This document shows, one piece after another, positions 1 to 7,700 of a stretch of 8,714 nt of DNA. The translations under genes were made by a program, and so were the position numbers. The DNA is taken from contig JABIVN010000527.1 of NCBI GenBank assembly GCA_018667205.1, positions 1 to 8,714 on the forward strand. The letters are read 5' to 3'. The first letter of the stretch is position 1. Each line of letters begins with the position of its first letter. Source of the stretch: Gammaproteobacteria bacterium. Lineage in GTDB: Bacteria; Pseudomonadota; Gammaproteobacteria; Pseudomonadales; Azotimanducaceae. The notes beneath the pieces are model-generated. The model was not told the origin of the DNA, made no database searches, and saw only the letters and a program-made list of their open reading frames with translations.

Positions 1-936
1 TATGAGTTTGATCTAAGGTCTGGTCTCGAGGGTTATGATGCTTCTGGTGCGGGTCTCTGGTCACCCTCACCTGGCCTGGCTGACCTGCCGAGTACAATAG
101 GGGTGAATAACACTAATGTTTTTGTTGATGGTACTGGCATCAATACCGACAAGATCGTGAGTGGCACGGATGTATTAACAGTCAGAAACCTCTTACAGCA
201 AGACGTTGGAATCAGGCTGGCGGAGAGCATGGACCCCTCTCGAGTCCCTATCAAGGTGTTAGTAGACGAAGAGGCTGGCTTGGCTGGGCTTGGATTCAGC
301 CAAGGAGACCTTGCAATGATTCATGACTGTGAGAAGGGGACTATATTTCAGGTCACTGATGTGACGCTTAACGGGAAAACGGCCCTGGCGACGACTAACA
401 CGGTAGAAGTCGAGATTGCGCATTTGAAGGATGCGCCTGATCCCTGGCGGAATACGATCCTGACCCTGGCGCTTAAAAACAGCTTTGATGCCGATGCGAT
501 GGTAAGTGCAATAGAGACGAATATTTACTTCATTGCGCCTGGGGCGGGCGAGAATAGTAGCGGTGATACGCCCCTGTCTCTGTGGCGAAAGTCTGGCACA
601 ACAGGCCCTGTGGAGCTTGTCGAGGGTATTGAAAACCTTCAGATTCTTTATGGTGTATCTACCGATGGGAACCGCACGCCAAACCGATACCGGCGCGCAA
701 ATGAGGTAAACATGAAAGATGTCGTCACTGTTCGGGTCACGGTGTTCGCTAACACGATTGACGATGTCGGTGGCACCAGCGCTACAACACATGGTTGCAG
801 CATACAAAACTGTGCTTATACGTTGGACGGCGGTGATTTAAGCGAGTACGACGGTAACCCTGGTAATTTAAATGGCAGAGACGGTTTGATGCGTCGAGCT
901 TTCACAAAGACTTTTATGCTGAGAAACAAAAGCTAA
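1..936 (+). CDS. pilW: PilW, type IV pilus minor pilin (5'-truncated by window)
   Basis: The reading frame is open from base 1 to the TAA at 934-936, so 311 C-terminal codons are visible and the prepilin leader lies off the left edge. PilW is a minor pilin that helps prime pilus assembly in the inner membrane and links to the PilX/PilY1 tip complex. Family features seen are the early segment GYDASGAGLWSP, the ALIHDC-like motif MIHDCEKGTIFQVTDV (nt 319-366), an EGIENLQILYGV segment (nt 622-657), and the late NRYRRANEVNMKDVVTVRV stretch (nt 682-738) matching the PilW end where the pilin sheet closes. Two cysteines near the C terminus (GCSIQNC) could form a disulfide. The stop overlaps the pilX start by one base (TAATG), indicating translational coupling in one operon. 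The GTG at 103 is internal, not a start, because homologous-looking sequence continues upstream of it. The product call is secure; the exact N terminus is unknown. Confidence 0.88.
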   Translation, partial: YEFDLRSGLEGYDASGAGLWSPSPGLADLPSTIGVNNTNVFVDGTGINTDKIVSGTDVLTVRNLLQQDVGIRLAESMDPSRVPIKVLVDEEAGLAGLGFSQGDLAMIHDCEKGTIFQVTDVTLNGKTALATTNTVEVEIAHLKDAPDPWRNTILTLALKNSFDADAMVSAIETNIYFIAPGAGENSSGDTPLSLWRKSGTTGPVELVEGIENLQILYGVSTDGNRTPNRYRRANEVNMKDVVTVRVTVFANTIDDVGGTSATTHGCSIQNCAYTLDGGDLSEYDGNPGNLNGRDGLMRRAFTKTFMLRNKS

Positions 937-1508
937 TGATGATCGCGCAGCAAAACAAACAACAACAGGAAGGTATCGTTTTGTTCATGAGCCTGGTCAT
1001 GCTGCTGCTACTGACCGTTCTGGGAGTTTCGTCTATTCAGACGACGACCTTGCAACAACGGATGGCGCGCAACGCCAATGACAGCAGCCTGGCTTTCCAG
1101 GCTGCTGAGGCTGCGCTCAGGGATGGTGAAGACCTTCTGGAAGGCCTTACCTCGCTAGGTGACTTCGGAGATCCAGCGCAAGATAATTTAAGCGCGAATG
1201 AGGCTAATGGTTATTACTATGAGGAAGAGCCGGGCGTAGCCCCCAACTGGAAAGCGCTGGGAGACTGGAGCGGGGCCAGCGGGTTCAGAGACAGTGAAAT
1301 CAAGATCACCAGTGTCGCAACTCAGCCGAAATATATCGTTGAGCACGTAAAAACAGTTGTATCGGACGCCGATGCTCTGAATCTTGACAATATCGGGCAG
1401 GATACGGGTTCTGGTCGAACGGAGGTCTTCCGTGTGACCGCCCGTGGAACTGGCGCTACTGCAACCGCCCAGGTGATGATCCAAGGAACCTACGGGAAGC
1501 GGCTATAG
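936..1508 (+). CDS. pilX: PilX, type IV pilus minor pilin
   Basis: This 190-residue minor pilin is needed, with PilW and PilY1, to initiate pilus polymerisation at the inner membrane. The leader is short and polar (about 13 residues, ending QQQEG), with the expected prepilin peptidase cut after Gly13, followed by a hydrophobic helix at residues 14-33 (IVLFMSLVMLLLLTVLGV). Position +5 of the mature protein is Met18 rather than the Glu of major pilins. The PilX_N-type signature follows at residues 39-65 (LQQRMARNA, then LAFQAAEAALRDGE). The C terminus has the usual FRVTARGTG..ATAQVMIQGTY pattern. The ATG at 936 overlaps the pilW stop; ATG at 939 is an alternative one codon on. No good Shine-Dalgarno is visible, consistent with coupling to pilW translation. 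A gap of 151 nt separates it from pilY1. Confidence 0.93.
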   Translation: MMIAQQNKQQQEGIVLFMSLVMLLLLTVLGVSSIQTTTLQQRMARNANDSSLAFQAAEAALRDGEDLLEGLTSLGDFGDPAQDNLSANEANGYYYEEEPGVAPNWKALGDWSGASGFRDSEIKITSVATQPKYIVEHVKTVVSDADALNLDNIGQDTGSGRTEVFRVTARGTGATATAQVMIQGTYGKRL

Positions 1509-1523
1509 CCCTATAAAATAGGG
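1501..1523. repeat. Palindrome plus short hairpin at the pilX stop
   Basis: A perfect 10-bp palindrome GGCTATAGCC (1501-1510) spans the pilX stop codon. It overlaps by two bases a perfect inverted repeat CCCTAT-AAA-ATAGGG (1509-1523) with 6-bp arms and a 3-nt loop. No T-run follows directly (GTGGCACC precedes the TTTT at 1532-1535), so a classical intrinsic terminator is not supported. It could be an mRNA-stability or attenuation element between pilX and pilY1, or chance. Confidence 0.4.
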
Positions 1524-1567
1524 GTGGCACCTTTTGTTCGGCTAATTCGACCATTGAGTCAATAGCC

Positions 1568-1597
1568 TTACTGCTAGTCATACTCTGCCTATATATT
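1568..1597 (+). promoter_or_regulatory. Possible weak sigma-70-type promoter before pilY1
   Basis: The 151-nt gap between pilX and pilY1 contains TATATT at 1592-1597 (five of six matches to the -10 consensus). The sequence 18 nt upstream, TTACTG at 1568-1573, matches the -35 consensus poorly. It would place a start site near 1604, about 55 nt before the pilY1 ATG. The evidence is the -10-like hexamer and the unusually long gap only, so read-through from pilX remains the simpler model. Apart from this and the hairpin near 1509 I see nothing in the gap. Confidence 0.2.
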
Positions 1598-1659
1598 ACC
1601 GTGAGACGTTCCCCCGGCAGGGCGCGGTTGCACCTTAAATTGATAATTCGGGAAAAGAC

Positions 1660-1761
1660 ATGGGCAATTATCCAACCTTCGAAAGACCTACGTTGGTGTC
1701 ACGATTACTTGCACTAGGTGCTTTTTGTGCGGCTCAGTTATTGAGTTCCTCCGCGCTTGCG
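1660..1761 (+). other. Signal peptide of PilY1
   Basis: Residues 1-34 comprise a basic n-region ending at Arg15, a hydrophobic core (LLALGAFCAAQLL) and SSSALA. Signal peptidase I cleavage is most likely after Ala34; Ala38 and Ala39 are alternatives. This matches Sec-dependent export expected for PilY1. There is no lipobox-type Cys directly after the core. Confidence 0.75.
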
Positions 1762-4700
1762 GTGGTTTTGGCCGCAGATGATAATGTTTCTGTTCCGTTC
1801 GGTACGACAAGCTTCGTTTACTGTCATCAGAATAACGATAGTTTGAACGGGGAACAGAGTCCGTTAGTGACGCCTGCAGGTTTTTTTGTTTTTACCCCCA
1901 ATGGCCCGATATCAGGTATTACGCAATTGGATAGTCCGAGTTGTAGTGACGAGACGACATCGGACACAGACTTATTCAATGCCTTTCAAATTTCGCTAAC
2001 GGCGGGCAGTTCGGGAACAGGTACATTCTATTATGGTATTAAAGATGGCGATGAGGAGAATTTTAAATATAGCGAGACCGATTGTGACACACCCGGTGTA
2101 AATGATGATTCGTGTGGGCATGTCTTTGTCGTGGTGGATGCGGTTCTACCATACGTCACTTCGGGTACCACGGCACCCGCGATCGATGAAAACAGCGGCG
2201 CGGGTCAAGTTATCTATACGGTCACCGGTGAGCCTGCACCAATAATTTACAGTTTTGCTGGCGGTATTGATGACGCTTTGTTCACCATTGACCCAGCAAA
2301 TGGAGAAGTGACGCTAACGGCCAACCCGGACGCTGAAGTTAAGTCCTCTTACAGCTTTAAGGTAAAAGTTACCGAGACGCTCACGCCACGTGATTCGGCC
2401 GCTCAAACAGTCACGCTGGCGATCAACCCCCTGAATGACAACCAGCCTGCTTTAACCAGCGCCGGGACCGACTTTGAGGCTGCTGGCATTGAGTATGACG
2501 AAGGCGCTAAAACGTCAACTGACAGGCTGATCATCCCGCTCAACGGTTACTTTGTTGACCTGGACATCGATGCAGACGGTTTGCTGGATTCCTCGACGAT
2601 TGGTGATAATGACAGCCTTGTTTATAGCGTCACCGGTAATAGCAATGGTGCATTGATCACGGCTGCGGTCAACGCCGGAGAGCTGACAATCTTTAGCCCC
2701 GCCGAAGAGCACGGAACTGCGAATATCACGGTGACCGCGACAGACACGGCTGACCCTCCAGCTAATATTTCCGCTGTCGAACTGAATTTCATGGTGACCG
2801 TAAATTCAGTCAATGACGCGCCCATTTATGTCCCCGGCAGTTACAGCGTCTCGGGGTACACAGTGAATGAAGATTCTGGTGATATCCCGCTTCCGTTGGA
2901 CGCTGCGTTTACCGACCAGGATATTGTCGGTGACAGCGACCCCACGGATGATTTGCTCACCTATACGATAACGGTTGTCGATGTCCCCGCGAATGATGCC
3001 ATTGAGGCCGTTTATGTCGATCTGCCATTCACTATCATTAGTGATGTCGATACCGATTTTTCCCGTACGACGGTTTACGAGACGACAGAGACGTCGATGT
3101 TGATCGAATTGGCCCCAGACGGGCATGGCTACCTTGACATAAGCGTCCGCGCCACGGATCAGGGTCGACCACCGGCAGCGCCCGCAGATCCAATTTTCCT
3201 GTTTGACGAAGAAAGCTTCAGGATCACGGTTCAGGGTATTGGTAACGATACGCCGCTGGCAGCGGATGATCATTATAGTGAGTTTGTTGAACTCGTGATG
3301 GAAGAAGATGGCGCGCCGATCACCTTCGATGTTCTGTCTAATGATTATCTTGGTGACGCACCTGCTTTCGTGATTAGCGCGGGTGAAACGATTACGGATA
3401 GTTTTGGCCAGGCTCATACCTGGCGAACTACATCACGATTAACCGACAGAAATAACGTCGGTGACTTTGCCATAGAGGTAAATGGCGAGGTCAGCTGTGC
3501 GAATGCGGGATGTCAGGATGGCCAGACAGACGATACCACTATCGCGGCTGACGGCATTCTGGATAACTCAATCATGTACAAGCCCGCGCTTGATTTCAAT
3601 GGAGAAGACACCTTTACCTATTGTATTCAGGATGCATTCCCCGAATCGGAACCGGCGTTTACACCGCCCAATGATGTCCGGTGCGCAATGGTGACAGTTA
3701 ATGTGACGCCAGTGAACGACCTGCCTAGGGTGCCTGCGAATATCGTTTATCAAATGGATCAGGGTCAGGATCTGATTGTTGTCGCGGCAGATGGCCTGGC
3801 GACTAAAGTTACCGGTGTTGATAATACGCACGTGGATGGACTTGGCTGTAATCCCGCCGACGCTGGCTGCGTGCCGCAAGCCGGACGAAGCCCGGATGCC
3901 CTATACTTTTCGGTCAACCAACTTAGCACGATAGAGGGCTTTCTAGACGCGTTTAATGCTGACGGAACATTTACATATCGACCACGCGCGGCATTCTCTG
4001 GGACTGACCGCTTCGTGTTCAATGTATGTGAGACGCCTGTACCTTCGAATGACACTTGTTTTTTCGATGTCTCGGTGACGATTGTTGTGGAGGCGATTGA
4101 CGGAGCAGCAGCAGGGCTCTCTGACGACGTGGTTGAGGTGGACTTTGATCTGGCGGATATTCCTCTGGAGCTCCCGGTCGGCCCCGAGGCGAATGTCCTG
4201 ATTGTTAACGACGACTCAGGCTCAATGGCTTGGGATATCCTTACAGATCAGTCGAGCGGCCTCTTCTATTTCTCTACTGGCAACTATATCAACTACACAA
4301 TGAAGGCCACGGCAGGTTCTTCCACTTATGTAGCGCCTGGTGAGAGTGACGCGCCTGGTGAGGGTTTGTGGCGTCTCAGGAATTCGGATTACAACAAAAC
4401 TTATTATAACCCGGCTATTCGTTATGACCCGTGGGACGGACTAAATCCGAATAATGTAGAGTTCCCTAATTCAACGCCGACTGCCGCGCCGCACAATCCT
4501 TTGTCGCCCTCGGGTGCCAGAACAAACCTCCGACAATTACAGCCCGATTATACTGGGAGGGCAGTCAAAACGAGTATTCGTACTTGCTCTCGAAAATGTC
4601 GCAGATATCGTCGTGGCAGGTGCATAAGATATCGTACTGTTTGTACAGGCGGTGGAACTGGTTTTCAGCAGGTGGTCGCTAAAAACATGTACCTGCCGCG

Positions 4701-7700
4701 TTACTACAGTTGGGATAACAAGGATCTTACTGAAACGACACCAGACTTGGATGCGACGCCATCTCCGATTCTGGACCCGAATAACTCTGACGGCGTATTG
4801 GTAGAGATTCGACCTGCTTCAGAAACGCAATCGAATGGTGTTCCTGGGTCAGATACCTATCCCAGGCCCGAGGGTAGGACTGACTGTATTAGCGCAGTTG
4901 ATACCTGTTCTTTCGATGAAGAGATTCAGAATTTCGCGAACTGGTTTACCTATTCACGAAGCCGGGAATTCACCGCTAAGTCTGCGCTCGGCAAAGTCGT
5001 CGCGGGATCCGAGAACATTCGAGTGGGCTATGCGAAACTCAACCGTCGAAGTGACGGTCGCAGGATTGAGTCCATGAATACGTCAGAAAGAACGGGTGCG
5101 AAGGCTGACCTGCTCGATTCGATTTACCAAACACAGTCCAGCGGTGGTACGCCTTTACGGCGGTCACTTCGTGATGCTGGCCGACACTTTGCGTGTCAGG
5201 ACAATGATATTTTCGGGTCCAGCGGCAACTCATCCCCGGGTGATCCGCGTTGTCCGGTTTTTGAGGCTCCAGCGGGAAACTGCCAACAGAACTTTGCGTT
5301 GTTGATTTCTGATGGCGCTTGGAACGGCAGTTCTCCGAATGTCTACAACGACGACAATGATAACGATACGAACTTTGATGGAGGCATTTACGCTGGTACA
5401 TACAGCGATTCGCTTGCGGACGTTGCAATGCAGTACTACGAGTCTGATTTACACAACTCCCTGTTAAATGAAGTGCCCACCACCGGAAGAGATACCAATG
5501 GCGCTGCAGATGATGCGTTTGAGGATGGCGCTAATGTTCTGATGCACCAGCACATGAAGACATTCACCGTGGGCTTTGGTGTCAACGGGCTCATCAAAGA
5601 AGAGGACGTGCCAACGGACTACACGCAATCCTTTTTCTGGGGCAATCCAACCAATACTGAGCGTAAGATTGATGACATGCGCCATGCAGCGATCAATGGC
5701 CGGGGTCAGTATCTCAGTGCAGGTAATGCTGCAACGCTGGCAGAAGCTTTAGGGTCGGCTTTTGAGGAGTTTCAGCAGGGCAGCGGTGCTGCATCGGCGG
5801 TATCATTTAACTCGCAGGAAATTCTTGAAGACACGCTGGTGTTCCGCTCTTTCTACAATACGAAGAACAATACCGGTGACCTGATTGCGCAGAAAATTGA
5901 GCCGGATGGAACGGTTATAGATGATCCTGTTTGGAATGCGGCCGCCCGACTAGATGAAGTAGCCCCTGACGCTCGCGTGATCCTGACCTACGACAGGTAC
6001 AAACCTGTTGCACCGGCGACCAACGTGAACTTTGGGCAGGGGGTACCGTTCAGGCCGGCCAGTCTTAATGTTGATCAACGGAGCGTATTTAGCGAGGAGC
6101 CCGCGGGTTCGCAGCAAGACCTTGAGGTGAGCCAGGGAGTTGCTTACCTGCGAGGTGACAATAGCAACGAACGTCCTACAGGAAGCTTTCGAGAGCGGCC
6201 CGGCATCGAGGGTCGGCTGGGTGATATTGTGCACTCGGCACCGACCTTTATTGGCATTCCATCGAGGTTAGGCAGAGATCGTCAACCCTTCCCCCAGAGT
6301 GATCTGTACTCGCAGTTCCGATTCTCCAACAAGAACCGTGACCCGTTGGTTTATGTTGCCGCTAACGATGGCATGTTGCATGGATTCGACGCTGAAACCG
6401 GCGATGAAGTCATCGCCTACTTGCCCAATAACCTGATGACACACACCTATAGCCAGAAGGTCACAGATTTGCTGGATTACCAGTACACTCACAAGTACCT
6501 CGTGGATTCGACGCCCGCCGTCAACGATGTTTATATGGACGTCGACGGTGATGGGGTCAAGGAGTGGCGGACTATCCTCGTCAGTGGCCAGGGAGGTGGC
6601 GGTAAAGCCTACTTCGCGCTGGATATTACTGATCCAACCAAGTTTAGCGATGCTACGGCCGATCAGGTGGTGCTGTGGGAGTTTACGGATGAAGATGATA
6701 CTTATCCGACTGACAAGTTTGGTAACGCTTTGCTAGCGGATACAGATTCTGACGGTGTTATAGATGATCAGCGCCAGGATCTGTTGTCGCCTTCACAGCC
6801 TGTAAAAGACCTTGGATACAGCTCCAGTGTACCAACCCTCGTGATGAGTAACATTATTGATGCCGACGGTGAACACAAATGGGTTTCAATTTCGGGTAAT
6901 GGCTATAACTCTACTGCGGGTATTGCGAAATTGTTGATCTTGTTCCTTGAAGGCGGACTAGATGGTACCTGGTGCCACCCTGATATTAATCATAACGTTG
7001 TCCCTGATGGCCCCTATCCTAGTGAGTGTCAGAATGGCGACGTGCAGGATTTCGTTAAACTGGATACCGGGTTTGGTGTTGAATCAGGGCTACCCAATGG
7101 TCTTGGTGAGCCAAGAGTAATTGATGCGGATAGCAACGGTACTGCTGACTATGTTTATGCAGGGGATCTGCAAGGCAACTTCTTTCGTTTTGACATTACG
7201 AACGCTGATTTCCATCAGTGGAGTGTCACCAAGATATTCAAAGCTCAGTACAAGCCAGGTACGGCAGATGAAAAGAATCAGCCGATTACTACGCAACCGA
7301 TTGCAATTGTTCATCCAACTGAAGAGGAAGGTTTTATTATCATCTTTGGGACGGGTGCTTATCTGCGAACTGGCGACTCTACAGATTCAGAGATCCAGTC
7401 TATCTATGGTTTATGGGATCGGCTGGGTCCGGGACTGATCCAAAAAGCTGACCTTCAGGTTCAAAGTTACACCAATGCCACTGATGCTTTGGGCCGGGTA
7501 AGAACACTTTCAGATAATGCCGTTGACTATTCTGTGTCTGCGATTGGAGCTCAAAAAGGCTGGTACAACGACCTGAATTCTCCGCCGCCTGGCGGCCTGG
7601 CAGGCTCTGCGGCAGAGTTTCCGGGTGAGAGAGCTGTGCGAAACGTGCAGTTGCGTGGTGGCCTTTCATTCGTGAACTCGATCTTCCCAAGAGCGTTAGG

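Larger units (their letters stand above)
4186..5775 (+). other. VWA domain of PilY1 with complete MIDAS and large insertion
   Basis: The first strand ANVLIVND leads into D851-D-S853-G-S855-M, the metal-ion-dependent adhesion site. The MIDAS Thr is T1164 in SGGTPL and the last Asp is D1218 in ALLISDG. The domain closes with the strand KTFTVGFG (about 1300-1307) and the helix ATLAEALGSAFEEF (about 1359-1371). About 310 residues lie between the SxS and the Thr, far more than in a compact VWA fold. That region includes YYNPAIRYDPWDG, common in PilY1 proteins, and an arginine/cysteine-rich segment. The VWA domain of P. aeruginosa PilY1 is implicated in mechanosensing; the same role here is inferred. 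Confidence 0.82.

Noticed and set aside
103..105. GTG at 103 as the start of pilW
   Set aside because: The frame stays open to base 1 with PilW-like sequence upstream, and a start here would lack the prepilin leader.
1509..1535. Intrinsic terminator between pilX and pilY1
   Set aside because: The hairpin stem is short and A+T-containing, and the TTTT at 1532-1535 is separated from it by eight bases, so termination is not supported.
1525..1542. TGGCAC at 1525-1530 as the -24 element of a sigma-54 promoter
   Set aside because: The -12 GC is not at the required spacing: positions 1536-1539 read GTTC instead of TTGC.
1531..1542. AlgR-type binding site near the pilX-pilY1 gap
   Set aside because: TTGTTCGGC at 1534-1542 matches the CCGTTCGTC consensus at only about six of nine positions and lies in an atypical place.
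2806..3417. 203-codon open frame on the - strand inside pilY1
   Set aside because: It is antisense to the well-supported cadherin-like array, has no recognisable domain or leader, and is rich in residues typical of reverse-frame shadows. The same holds for the other antisense or out-of-frame open frames, such as 259-807 (-), 5039-5428 (-) and 7121-7438 (+).
6151..6159. RGD tripeptide at PilY1 residues 1498-1500, a possible integrin-binding motif
   Set aside because: It lies in YLRGD, which is a conserved family motif of the PilC/PilY1 propeller region, so it is not evidence of host-cell binding in itself.
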